64,000 nt of DNA from Centropus unirufus (Eukaryota > Chordata > Aves > Cuculiformes > Centropidae), in contig VYZI01000123.1 in the NCBI GenBank assembly GCA_013397695.1, forward strand, positions 1,218,961-1,282,960. Reading direction: 5' to 3'. Position numbers and translations under genes: made by a program. The notes beneath the pieces were generated by a model. It saw nothing but the letters and a program-made list of their open reading frames with translations. It was not told the origin of the DNA and ran no database searches. Below, piece by piece: positions 38,956-52,015 of this stretch. Numbering within the stretch: the first letter of the stretch is position 1; each line of letters opens with the position of its first letter.

Positions 38956-41900
38956 TTTGTCTTTGCTTCTACTACTCATTTAGTATCTTCTAACATTAAT
39001 TTCACAGGCCTTCCCAACACCTTTGAAGATAGTTCAAGGCAGATCTGGGAAGTCTTGCTCTGATGTGCTTGTGCTCTGTGCACAAATACTCATTCCCACA
39101 TTCCCTGAAGTTAATTGATCCCAGACTAAAGGGATGTAAATACCTGCCTCCAGCTCACCAGTTTTTCTGAAAGCCAAGTTTTCTTTCTATGTGTTAACAC
39201 TTGCCTTGAGGACAGCATTGATCTCTAAAGCCAAGTGAGATCCAAGACAACATCCCCTCTCTTTCCAGCTTGGCAACCCAACTGCTGGAAAGGTGTAAAC
39301 ATATTGGTAAGAGGAACAATAGCAACAGGTAAGGAGTTGAAGGAGGAACCTGACAACATGGTATGGCTTGTTTTTCTTTTTAAGAAGTGCAGATACAGGG
39401 GAAAAGAACACAGATTTAATATGCCTGAAAAGTAGTACATTTTAGAGCACCTTTATATGAATAATTAACTCTAGCTCAAACAGGAATGTGTAGGCTTTAC
39501 AGGCACCTACATATGTGATAGAGATCTTGTTACATATAATACAATGTAATGAAGCTACAAAATTAAAAACATTAAGTTATTGGCAGTGAAAAACCTCCTT
39601 CAACTCCATTCTGCCAGAGCAATACACTATGTAGCTTAAAAAAACCCACCTGATACACCTACTTTTATCACTGTTTTCTGTTTCTATATGTTTTCTGGTT
39701 AGCAGACCAACTGTGGCTTGGATAGTTTCCTGTTAGAAGTGATATGGTTGCTCTGAGTGGCTTTTTTTAGTTGATGAAGGAGAGATGAGATCAGCAATCA
39801 ACTATGACTAAGTCTCATAGATGTCAAGGGATAAAAATAAAGTAACATGTACATGCCTAGCATGTAAAAATAAAATGCCTGGGTATGTTGCAAAGATGGG
39901 CTGGTTCCATTGGTTGTTGTTGTCCAAGGTTATCTTACATTATAAGCTGATGTAGATGGTTACTGAATAGATTAGGGCCATCTCGCAACACCAATCCCTC
40001 TGTTCACATAGCAGTGTCAGAACAAGGGGGCAGTTGCCTCTAAAAGCCACTTAAATATTAATCCACTCAACTGTTTTCTGCTTGTACATCTGGGGATGAG
40101 GCAGGATCAGACTCTAGCCATGACCTCACATAATCCTCCTTCTGTAGTGACACTCTTGCATAATACAGAAGAATATTTGTGGCATAAGGGTCATATGTCA
40201 TAGCAGCACAGGGAGTCACAAGTACCATGACTGCATCAAGGAGTTTTTAAATAACTGTGACTGGCATAGAGCCGTACTCGTCTGTCATATGGCCTTGTAA
40301 GAGGCAGATTCGGGAAACCCTAAGCAAGGCTGTTCCCAGTTGTAAGGTCACCATCACAGAACAATGAAGTCCCTGTAAAGTGACCCCATGGAGAGTTGTC
40401 AGATTTGACCATTAGATTATCAGAATGGATGTTGTAACAACTTAGTGTCGCGTTTGAAAGGAAATTATCTGCATATTTGAGCCAAGAAAAATTTTCCAAT
40501 AACAGCACAAAGATTCAACTTGGAGGACTACAAACTACTGGGATTTAATAATGACTAGGCAGAGGAGCAGTGGAAATAGATTATATTTGTTTTAAAATAT
40601 ATGTTTGTCCCTCTCCCTTTACACATTGCTTGATGTTTTCCTTCCCGGACTGCAAGTGCTTAGGAACAAAGCTCCGCTTATTGCTCAGGATCAGTCACAT
40701 TGCATAATCAATGGTTGCTAACAATAAACAGTAATAATGTAAAACATTAACACCTTTTTGCCCACATCTACGTCTGTCTTCTGATGAAATACTGCCCTTC
40801 TTACTGCTGCATCTGACCATATGTTCATGGTGCAATCCCTTTAATATCATCACAACAGTAATACACCTGGGACACGAAAGCTGTTAGCAAATCCCCTGTG
40901 TCAGAGCTGGAGGCAAGAGACAGAAACCGAGAAAGTTAAGTGATACACTAAACTAACAATGATGGTGTGAAAACAGAAAAGAGTGTGAATCCTGGGCAAA
41001 GAAACGGGCAGGGACAGAGCAAAACCTGCCGAGCTAGAAAATAGTGAGATCCTACAACACACAGCAAGCAACAGACATTTTGATGAGATTTCCTTATTGC
41101 CGATTGGTTTAAAAAGCCAGTTCTTAATCTCGGCTTTGGCCAAATGTCTGACTGGAGCTCAGTTTTCTTGATGGATCCTGCAGCATCCATTACACTCTGG
41201 CCTTGGGGTCTATATGACATCCTGCCCCCACCGAAGATACAGTTTTCTTACATGTTCCTCGGTGACAATTCAGCAGGATGATGGTGTCAGTAAAGGGCTA
41301 TTGAAAACAGACAACGTTTACCGAGTCTTCACACCTCACTGTAATAATCAACAGTAATTCGTCATTGTAATTTTTCTGCATTTTTCATTCTGACTCTTTT
41401 GATGATTGTTATACCAGAACAATCTGGTTTCATTAGCTTTGAAAAAAGCTGTTGTAGTCCCTTCCCTAGAAATGTCAAATATACATAAGATCACATTTTT
41501 ATGTGTATTGTAATAAATATTCAAGCAGGAATGATTGTGCAAATTTTATTACCCTTACCATTCATGAAGCCAGACTCCTACAATCCCAAAATGAATCCCA
41601 AAATCTGTGAAGCAATTTTTTATTCCCTCACTATTCTTCCCTTTCTAGTTTTAAGCCCATTCAATTTCATTAGTATTCCTTCACTGTGCTGTCAGTCTGC
41701 ATTATGGTGGGGCTTTGGAAGGCCTTCAATAAAAGAATACTTGACTGTGCTACAACCACCACTGTTCAGATCCTAACAGAATGAATTTCTAAATGCCTGC
41801 ATATTGCAGGAAACGTGAATTCCTAATGAATCTTAGGATTCTTAGGATACAAATTTAAACAGATGACAATACTTTCCAATCTGCTACAGAAACAATATGT

Positions 41901-44900
41901 TTTAATTAAGTATAAGGTTTAATAAAATTTTCACTCCTTGTGCAAAAATGAATGGTGATTAACAGATGGCCTACAAGCCGGTTCTAATAATTTCTGATTA
42001 AATGCTTTTGTTTAGTATTTTCAGTCACTCTCTACGGGGAATTAATTACTGCAAAAGAAAAAAATGAAGGTTCATGCAAGTTAATATCCTTGAGAAAGTG
42101 GAAGGTGATCAACTGTATAAATTACAGTGACATATGCAGGCCAGCTTGTGGTCAAAATTTGTACACCATACCTCAGCCAGTTTTAAGTTTATTAAATTGA
42201 AAATTGTGGAGAAAGGAAATGTTGCTACTCCATAGTTTTATGTAAACAATGAGCAATTGTATTCAGAACAAGATGCCATTGGGACTTTTCTTCAGTTTAT
42301 GATTTTTAACGAAGTTTGGATATTTTCAGTGGCCACAATTATTGTAGGTTCAAAGCATATTTTTCCAAGATTTTTTCATGCTTCAAATTTCCCTTTAGGC
42401 AGAGCAGCTTCTGAGGGCAAATCTACATGGAAACTTCCATGAGGAAAACCATCACCCAGAGGTTTAGTGAGAGTGATATGAGTAGGAAGGCAGGGAGAGC
42501 TGCCACGCTGCTCTGAGGAGATGCTTGCTGTAGTAGACACCTATTGACCCAGACCAAGGTTTCATCTACCACTGCTACAGCAATTCCAGCTAAATTGCAG
42601 TAACAGGCACTCCAATAAACGTCCCCAAACAGGCTTTGTATAAAAATAATTTAAAAAAATGAAAAGAACCACTTTTTTTTTTTTTTAACCATTGTCCTCA
42701 AAGAGATATGAGTTTGAAAATTTACCTGGGAAAACCTACTTAGCAATAAGCTTGGGTAAGCTTGCCTTAGCTAAATTCTGTGGATATGGTCTTTTTGCAC
42801 CTCTAGTTAATTGCCAGTTGAGTTGAGTTAGTTAACAGCTTTTTAAGTGTTAATCTAGATACTTGGAGACAAACTGAAAACAAGTATTTGTGGTTTTCTT
42901 CAGATTTAAGCCAATTTGTAACCAATCACCTTGAATTTTAGCAGCTGCAAGTTCATCACCCTAGAACAAAACCACACCATCTGAGCAAAGAGAACGTTGA
43001 TCTTGGCCTGTAGAAACACAGTACCAGGCCATTAGCTGAAATAACCTATACATTAGAGAAGGCTTACGATACCAGTTTGAAATGTCAGTAAATTATATAG
43101 CCATACGCATGAACACAGACTTATCTCATTCAACATTTCTGGTAGGGAAATACAAAACTTCTAGTGGAATAAAAATAATCAGTGTGAAAGACCAAATAAT
43201 CTAAAGTACTTTGTTGTCACTACTTGCAGCCAAAGGTAAGAAAATGTAATTAAAAAATGAATTCGTCCATGCTGGAGATTCATCAGGCTCTAAATTTCTG
43301 TTGAATCTTTCAGCTATTCTCTAATAGATTTTACTGGGAGCTGGAACAGTAGAGGCCAAATAAAATGTGTATTAGAATAAAGTATAGGGACTTATTTCTT
43401 AGAGGTCTATTGTTATTTTGTATTTTATATTATACATCATATATGCAGTTAATAATTATAATTAGTTGTATAATAAATTAACCATCATACACATATTTAT
43501 TCATTGTTACAGCTCTAGAAGCTTAAGTGTTTCTTAATAACTCAGTAAAATATTCAGAGCTGTCAACTATTTTACTTTGCTCTGGAATGAAGAAAACATT
43601 TCTATAAAGTGACAGTATGATGTATGCAAAGAGTTTATTTCATATGTATACTCACGACCAACCTATAAAGTTTCTAAATTGCTGTGAAAGCTATATGGGT
43701 GAAAAAGACCATTGGAACTGGTGCAGATTTTCCTATTGTGGATATAGTTTTAAAATCAATATTAATTAACAAGAACATTACTTACTAAAGAATCTGAAAA
43801 CATGTATTATCTGTTCCACAAGCATGACTCACACATGTTTGCCTTAACACCTATCTATAGCAGAAAGAGTTTGTCACAGATCATAAAAGGAGTTTGATCA
43901 CACCCTTTGGTTGTGACATAAAAAGTCTGTTCAGCAGTGGAAAAGAAAGACACGTTATCAATTATTATCAACATTGTTATGAACACTTTCTCACATTAAG
44001 AGGCGGTTATATGGGAAAAGACTTCTAGTGAGTAATCGCTCTTTGTGATACTAACAAAAATAACACCCAGGCCTCTGGTTTCGAGCAATTTTTAAGTTCT
44101 AGTTATCTTTCAAGTTACCTTACCCTTGCTTCCCAAATAACTAATTTGTTACCTTACAAGAGATGCAGTTCTGACTTATGAAAGATGAAAGGACTCCCTT
44201 TCTCCTCTCTATACCGCATTTCATCATTGCAATAGAAGCTTTTCTTCGCAACTTCAGGCTTTCTTATTAATATTTTTTCCAGGACAGCTTTAATTTTATC
44301 ATGAGTGAAGAGATAACCCTATAGTCATGACACAGAAATAATTTCCCTTGAAATGGTTGAAATTTTTGGACAAGAACTGCAGGACTGGAGCACTTTGGCT
44401 AGGAGTCATTAGGGAAATTATGGTACTCGGATATTAGAACTACTGGACAATCACAAGCACTAGACTGGAGAATGGTGTATCTCTAAAATGCACTCACAAT
44501 TCATTGTTCCCCACAATTCCCCACAATTCATGGGGACTGAACAAGTTTTTCAAAAGAAATTGCTGAAGTTTTCCTTTAAGTATGTTTGAATGCTGTATTA
44601 TAAATTATGAGTATTGGTAGAAATATGACAATGGAGCTCGTGCCTGCTGAAGCAACCAAAATGACAGAGAAATGGGGAAATAATAGATCTTGAAATAAAG
44701 CAATAAATGCAATTATGAACATTCAACTAATTTGCATTACTTTTTCTCACAGCAAATTTGTTTTTTCATGCATAGAATTACCTATAACATAGAGGTAAAA
44801 TATTATAATTATTATTTATTAGTTATTCTGAAATGTTTCATGTATTTTCTCATTTGCAATGGTATCTGTGAAGCTGTTTAAAAAGCAAGGCATACTGCTG

Positions 44901-47900
44901 AGATGTGTAAAAATATTCATGAATTAAATTCTGATCTTTGTAAGATTCAGAGTGATCAGGGTTCTCCCACTTCATCAGGAGCTGAGGTACTGCATGCCTT
45001 TCAAGCAAGCACTTAGCACCTGATTTGAAAAAAAGTCACCTAAAATAATTCCCATGCAAGGTTAAAAATAGAAGGATTTGTCCACATCCCTTGGAAATGC
45101 TTTGTTGCAGAAGTTACAAAATAGAAAGTAGGGAGTCTGTTTGATGGTACAGACTAGAGAAAATTGTTTGTTATTAAATATATATCCTTTCTTCAGCAGT
45201 AACATCTCTCTTCCTGCACCCCCAGGTCCCAAGCTGTTGTGCATATTCCCTGACTTATGCTGGGTTGTTATCAGAGAGATCAGTTTATTGATTTGAATAT
45301 CAGTGCACCAGCAAAGGGAAGGAATGGTGTCTGGGAGGACGGGTTTAGCTGATGCTGGCTTTGAGAAAAGGTCAGTACTCCAATAGCCTCACCATCATGA
45401 GAAAGTCTGTCCCTACTTCTATTGATTAGGTCAAATCCGTTTTAAAAGTGTTTTGCCAGGAGCAAAAGGGGCACTGTCAATACATTTTATATTGATTCAA
45501 CAAGCAGATTGAATGTCATGGACTGAAATATCTCTTTGTTAACTCGTGAGCATCAGGCTGGTGAAATCCAAAGTATTTTTAAATTGGCTGTGATTTCTAG
45601 GTTTATGAAAAATGCTTATTTCTAAATCTGATGATTGGATACACTCCCCAGTCAGTCTATGCTGGTGTTCAGCTATCCTCACAGATAGAAATCTTTTCCT
45701 TGCCACAGCTTACTCTGCCTTCCCACGGATTAAGTTTGTTATCTGTTTACCTCTGCTTGATCAACAGATCATTTACCTCCAGCAGGTTGAGATTTTGTAT
45801 GCATTTCAATGCTGATGTAACTCTGTATATTGGAAAGCTTTTGGTATCACATAGCCATTTAAATTTTTTAAAAAATGGAAAAAGCAGAAAACCTTGCATG
45901 GGGAGTCTGAACACGGGTGCATTTCCTCCCTATTGATAGGTACCTGGCCACAGGATGACCTTGAAAGACATCATTCCTTTTCATGATACTGTTAGGTTTG
46001 GGAACTTCTGGCAAAAATGAAATCATCTGGGGGGAATCCCCACTCCAACTTTTTGTAGGATATGCTTATTAACATAATTTTATATTTTAACTTGAATAGA
46101 CTTATATTTTATGCTCTTTTCCTGTCCTAAATCAAAGGAAACAGAACAGTGAAGAGACAAACTTCAACCCTGAGACCAGACTATTGATAATTGTGATAAT
46201 AGGTGTTGCAAGAAAAACTGTTTTCTTTCAAGAAAACAGTAGTTTTTCAGTAGAACATATATAAAAACATATTCCAGCTAGCTATTATGGGATGATTAAC
46301 AAAATGCTATTTAATTTTTATACAGAATTTTGCACAGCAGAATATTCTTGTGTTCTTTGTATATTTTTTGTATTCTTTCATTACTCATAATTGGAGCGTT
46401 AAAGTGACTGCAGAGTCATTAATAATAAACAAAGAAGTATATTGATCCACAAGATACTCTGTTGCCCATGACTTGATTTAATTTCAGGGTTTAACACAGA
46501 CTTACCTGAAGAGTGCAAGTCTTACCTGGAAGAGTGCAAGTTAAAGTATGTGCCTTACTAATTGTCTTACTGGACTAGTATAAGCAGCTTTTTACATAAT
46601 GGTTTGTGTAGTCAATTAGCAGAGTATTAACTATAATAGATAACATTCTTACTAAGTCTATATTAATTAGAACTTAAACACAGCTAATCTGAGACCTATA
46701 TTGAATTTATGTGATTATGTAAACAAAATGCCTCTTTAGACATGTAATTTCCTTCATGGCATTTTTAAAGAAAAGGAAATCCTACCATCTGAGATAAGAA
46801 TATGCAAATTTTATCAGATATTTGGAAACCATGTAATGTTTCTTAGGCCATATTACCAATAACAGTAAGATTATGAGTAGCAAAGGACACAAAAAAATAA
46901 TAACTTTTAAATTTATTGGAACAGAAGGAGTGGGATTGTGAGCTAAGAAAATCTCTGCAAGAATTTCATGGATTTATGTTACTGCTCCTCATTTTGACCT
47001 GAGTTAGATCCTAGTTCCGGGGTACTCTACTGTAACTTCTCTTCAGCAAAAATAGACTAATGTGCCTCTGTGCCCGTATTTTTTATTGATCCACATGAAT
47101 CCACCATTTTTGAGATAAAACACTCTCTGAAATGAATTAGAAGTGCTGTCTACATACAGATTTATATTTATTTTCAGTTGTATAGGTTTATGGCCTCTTC
47201 ATCGCTTTGTTCAGTAGTTCTGCAATGAAACCAAGGTGTAGCGTGTTTCTGGCATATCAGCTAGCTGAAGGTACCCTTTAGGAAAAAAATATTATTTTTT
47301 AAAAGGTAACCATAACACTGAGCAATTAGAAACTTACAAGCATAGCAAACTTCAGTACAATATTAAAAAAAAGTGTATTGCACTGAAATTAAAATGCTAC
47401 CATCTTGACTTTTGCTACCAAGAGTAGCATCACTGCTGTTAGTAGAAAAACATCCACTGCTAATAAGGTGATTGTGTTATGTTATCTAGTTACAACACTG
47501 AGAATTATTGCCCATCTGCACGCCAGAAGACAAGTGCTTCTCATTGTGACTGAAATGCAGTGGAAGAATGAGGACTAATATAGCCATAAATGCTCACGCC
47601 AAGAGTCATGAAGTGACTGGGGGCTCACTAAGCAGGTTATCTCCGTAACTTTATACACAGAATTGACAACTTTTTGAATTAATACTCCCCTCTCCCATTT
47701 TTATTGAAAAACTACTTCCATATTTTTCTTTTTTTTTCTTTCTTCTTCTTTTTGTAATGTAACCTTTCAAAGATTGTAGAATATTTAAATATTAGCCTTC
47801 TATATCTAAAAATATCAGTGAGCAGTGTTTTGATTTAAACCCCTCTTCCCAATTTATGTACCATTATTTTCAGAACATATACTTTAATTTCACCGACAGA

Positions 47901-50435
47901 GGTCAGTAAACCACTGAAAGAGAACCATGAGTTCTCTTTGGGGAGCACACACCCTAATCAATCTTTCTAAAATCATTCTGATTTGTTCAAAGGACTCTTC
48001 TTTGACTGCTTCAGTAGACACGCTTCAGCAGACACAAGCTTAGTTAACTGAAGGGAAAAAAAAAAGTATAGAAGGAAGTATATGCTTATGCACACAGGAG
48101 AATGAGTTTTGTTAGGGATAAGAATTACATAACATGCTACATTGTTAAAGCCCTTTCAGTATTAGAGAATATTTGAAATATCTGTTATGAAGCCAGGAGC
48201 ATACATATGTGCATAGGTACAATCATTCTTAAATCAGTTTGTCGTGGCTAAAACAGGCTGTGATTTAAAAGATAATATTTTGAATGATCTGCTGAATTCT
48301 AATTTTTAGGCTTTATGCTTATGAAAACCAACCTAGTGTGAAGAGAGTATGAAGAGGAGGATCCCAGAGAAGTAACATTTAACGATATTAAAATACCAGA
48401 TAGAAGTGCAGGAGAAACCAAGAGCTGTCAGAGACTCGCTCATTTTGACAGTAACGCTCAGCTAATGGAACTATATTAACACATCATTTTCCAACTTTCA
48501 ACCATAATGAAAAGCTATTTATACAAATCATTACTTTCGGTATATGATGTTTCAGCCACGTGGCTGCTATTAGCATACATGGGAGTTTTGCAATGAAAGC
48601 TGCCTGTGCAGGACTGAAAGTGTACCTTTTATGTTGAGCTAATCCCAGCGGGGAGTCAGCACTTGTGCCTGTGTCCTTTTAACCTTTATCCTTTTAATGC
48701 ATTTTGCCTCGGTAGCAAAAGGTGAAAACCTAGTTTTTATGTTGCAAAACAGACCGCTTCAACAGCATTTCTCTATGAAGCTAAGGAAAGTAACATACGC
48801 TCCTGTGGAAATGTTGAATGTCCCTAGTTTAGCAATCAACAATAGCTTTACAAATGTATTTTTAGTTTCCCTTTGAAGCTCACCCGCACCACGGCCTTGC
48901 TACCACCCCTCTCAACAGCTGCGAGCATGAGAAGCCACTGGAGTGGAAGATGTTGATTATCATCAGCTACTGGAATTTCTCCAGGGACTCCTTGTGGTTA
49001 GAAACATGTTTCCCTAAAGAACTGCACTAGGCCCTAGGATCATCTCACTTATGAGTCCCTCCTCTTATGCAAAAGAGATAATAAATAAAACCTCTCAAAC
49101 TTCCCTTTTAAGCATTCTTCTCTTAGGACACGATTGTGTGATATTTTTTTTCTAAGCAATGTTAACTGCAAAATCTTTTATTTCAGTGAACAGACTTCCA
49201 ATACTAGGCACTTTTTTATCTATATGTGAGTTTCCCAGGGACTAGGCTTAATGTTTGTATAATATATGCACTGATTTTTATTAAAAACTGGGAAAAAAAT
49301 GAAAAAAGTAGTTTAAAATTAAAAAGGAATGAAACCAGAAAACACAAATACCCAAAGAAATTGATGGATGCAACTGTATTCCTACCCCCCCCCTTCCAAA
49401 AGTCATTTGTGCTTCTTTTCTATGACCAAGATATGCACTCCCCCCTCCCACACCATCACCATCAGAAAACTGCACATGCAAATATGGTCTTTTCCCCTTC
49501 TGCTTTACCACCTCGTTTTCAGTGGCATTTTGAGTCTAAACTAGTCAGCATCAGGATCGTGACAAGATGTCAGCGTGATATTCTTCACAAGGAACTAAAA
49601 TAAATAAGTGGATGAGCTGGCAGAAAGATCCCCAGAAAAAGAAATAACATAAACCCAACAGATTCTGAGCCTATTCCCTTACTGTGACTACTATAAAGCA
49701 CCATGACACATCCTTAAATGTAGCTTCCTGATCCCTCTGTGGTAGTTAAACCTTGTAATCACTACCACCCCCGCAGAGACCAAGTCAGGTCAGTCTCTAC
49801 CTGCAAAGCAACTAGGATGAACTCAGTAATCTGCAGGACTTGACTCCTACCATGCTAACATGAACGCTGCAGACATCTCTCTTGTCCTTTGCTGTGGAGC
49901 AAGGCACGTTCCCCTCAGTATTTTATGCTGATACACCAGTCTTTCCTGGATAATCTAAAGGAGCTGAAGGAAAGGGGGCACCCTGCTTTCCAAGAATGCT
50001 GTTCCCTTTCCCGTAAAGGAACAGGAAATGCTTATCCACCCCCAGGAGGAAGGAAACAATGTAACGGAAAGTAAACATGTCAACTATGAAAACAGAAACC
50101 AGCAGTGACTACGAAAGTCTTTCCTTATTATACTTGAGGACAATGAATACAATGGCATTTCAGTTATTCAGTGTTTACAGAGTTAAAAACTCCAGGTACT
50201 GGTCAATTCCCCCCTGTGCAGGCCAGTAGTGCTGTTGTATAACATACCTTCTCCAGTTCTACATCAAATACAGCCATTGACAAGTAGATACAGTCAAGAT
50301 GAGAGATTGCTCAATTCTTCCAAGATAGCTAATGCTTAATAGTATAGATCTATTAACTGTATTACAAGCTAATGGAGGCATCTTAGCTGGCACCAAGAGT
50401 AACGGTGAAAGGTAAAGCACACAAACACAGAAGAA
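38956..50435. other. Intergenic, downstream of PIM3
   Basis: About 11.5 kb of AT-rich DNA with no recognised gene, RNA gene or large repeat. It contains a 20-bp tandem duplication at 46.50-46.54 kb, T runs (42.67 kb) and a C9 tract near 49.39 kb. The 125-codon frame at 49,226-49,603 runs through low-complexity sequence and is not credible. Confidence 0.6.
46501..46541. repeat. 20/21-bp tandem duplication
   Basis: The unit cttacctgaagagtgcaagt (46501-46520) is followed at once by a copy with one extra g (46521-46541). Each unit contains a consensus minus-strand splice donor. Confidence 0.9.
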
Positions 50436-50451
50436 TTATATACAAAAAAAG

Positions 50452-50457
50452 TTTAAT
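50452..50457 (-). terminator. Polyadenylation signal (ATTAAA), putative PIM3 3' end
   Basis: On the minus strand ATTAAA is followed after about 25 nt by a TG/T-rich stretch (TTCTTCTGTGTTTGTGTG), the usual arrangement of signal, cleavage zone and downstream element. Cleavage would fall near 50,436. No canonical AATAAA was found between the stop codon and this point. Confidence 0.5.
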
Positions 50458-50925
50458 TGAAATACCTGTATAAAAAATATGATCTCCATACATTTCACAC
50501 TGTTAAACAGAAGAAAAAAAATCCAAATCCAAGCTGCATAAATGCAACCAGATCACAGAAACACAGCTATTAAAATAAATTAAGGTTTATGACTCTGCCA
50601 CTCTACCTTCCAGAGCCAATGCACGGAGACTGTACAATGTCAATAATTTAAAACCCTTCCAAATAGCATTACTTTACATTTCTGGTACAATAATACCAGA
50701 CAAAAGGCATACTGACTAACTTTAAAAAGTTTCCCTTAAATTAAACTTTGTACAACAGTTTTCCATCTTCCAACAAAAATGGATAAGGTCAGAAAATTCC
50801 TTTTTTTTTTGTCTTTTTTTTCTTTAAACAGAAGTTGACAGGAATGCAGAAAAGAAGTGCCATGGGCAAACCACTAGAATTCCCATGGAGAGGAGGGGAA
50901 AGCACAGTGTTGAATAACTCTAACC

Positions 50926-50997
50926 AAATAAATTAACCAAATAAATAGCCACAGCTGAAACCTGTGGGAGGTCTTCTAAACTCCAAACAATAAATAA
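50926..50997 (-). promoter_or_regulatory. AU-rich element cluster in PIM3 3' UTR
   Basis: Read on the minus strand, 50997-50989 is the nonamer TTATTTATT, a class II ARE core. About 40 nt further downstream, 50950-50926 contains two more ATTTA motifs in a TATTTATTTGGTTAATTTATT context. AREs of this kind recruit ARE-binding decay factors. PIM transcripts are known to be short-lived, so a destabilising role is likely but is inferred here. Confidence 0.6.
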
Positions 50998-51830
50998 CTG
51001 TATAGTACATGGGAAAAAAATAAGTTTACATAAACACATTATACAGGTATGGAAATAAAAGTAAAGTCCTTGAATATTGCATTGATTGTGCATTCAACAT
51101 GCCCATACATACTTTAAGACTCGCAGGGTGACAAAAGGCCAGGGGGAGTTGAGAAAGGGGCTTCTCATGCCCAGTGGTAGAGATGATAAAAGGAAACATG
51201 AATAAATGTTTCTGATAAAAAGCCGATATACCTGTTCATATTTCTGTGCAGGCTACAGGAAATATTTTGAGCAGCAGAGGTGGGTTGGATTTGGAAAGGG
51301 CTGGGGGCAGGAGTGAAATGTCTGTGTTCAAGTATTCCATCGCCAGTGGATGGGACTACTTCATTCAATCACCGAACATGTTTTCCAATGCATCATAGGA
51401 GCTGCTTCCTCCAGCACCGAGTCTAAAGGGAGCAATTTCCTATAATGAACTGGATCTTCTTTGGACATACACAGCTCAAAAAAGAAAGTCCCACTGAAGC
51501 AGCTTTCAAAAAGGCACTCAAAAGCAAATAAAATCTAGTCCAGGCTCTATGAGAGCAAAAAAGTTTACCATGTATTCAAGAGGTCACTGCTTTAATAAGG
51601 TCAGTCTTTGACTAAGTACTGGCCTGTAACTCCCAAACATCAGCGTTTCCAAAGGAAATCTCCCATTCCAAAGCAGAAACCAGCAAAGGGGGAAAAATAA
51701 AATCAAGTCCCTCAGACAAAGATTCAACTACAGAATAATGAATGCATTTTTCTAGCCCCTCCTACATATTGGCAGCAGCACTGTGGTCTTTCTGCTTGTA
51801 GCTCCCTCCCAGTGCGACGTCCTTCGTCAT

Positions 51831-52015
51831 TCACAGACTCTCATTACTTGAACTTGTGCTAGATACATCAGTATCAAGGGTCCGTAGCCTTATGTCACAG
51901 TCCTCAGACTTCACTACTTCAGATTTGTGCATCCATTGATGGTCAAAAATTTGCTCAAGTGTTGGTCTGTCTGAAGGCCTCAGTGAAAGGCACCATTTGA
52001 TCAGCTGTTGACATT
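51831..52015 (-). CDS. PIM3: PIM3 coding exon 6 (residues 263-323, stop)
   Basis: The acceptor is GTTGTTACAG|AATGTC, and the TGA stop lies at 51833-51831. It encodes [20 protein letters not shown], the end of the C-lobe, and a Ser-rich tail ending [10 protein letters not shown], the PIM3-type C-terminus. The conserved His-Pro-Trp of kinase subdomain XI reads His-Gln-Trp here (Q289, CAA). I derived this exon by splicing; it contains no long ATG-started frame of its own. Confidence 0.95.

Larger units (their letters stand above)
50436..51830 (-). other. PIM3: PIM3 3' UTR (inferred extent)
   Basis: About 1.4 kb between the PIM3 stop and the first plausible poly(A) site downstream. On the minus strand it is AU-rich and carries several AUUUA pentamers. 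No coding frame or repeat interrupts it. A weaker ATTAAA at 51597-51592 could give a much shorter isoform. The extent is inferred from the poly(A) signal, not from transcript data. Confidence 0.6.

Noticed and set aside
49226..49603. 125-codon plus-strand frame
   Set aside because: It runs through poly-C and A-rich low-complexity sequence, the composition is implausible and there is no homology I recognise.
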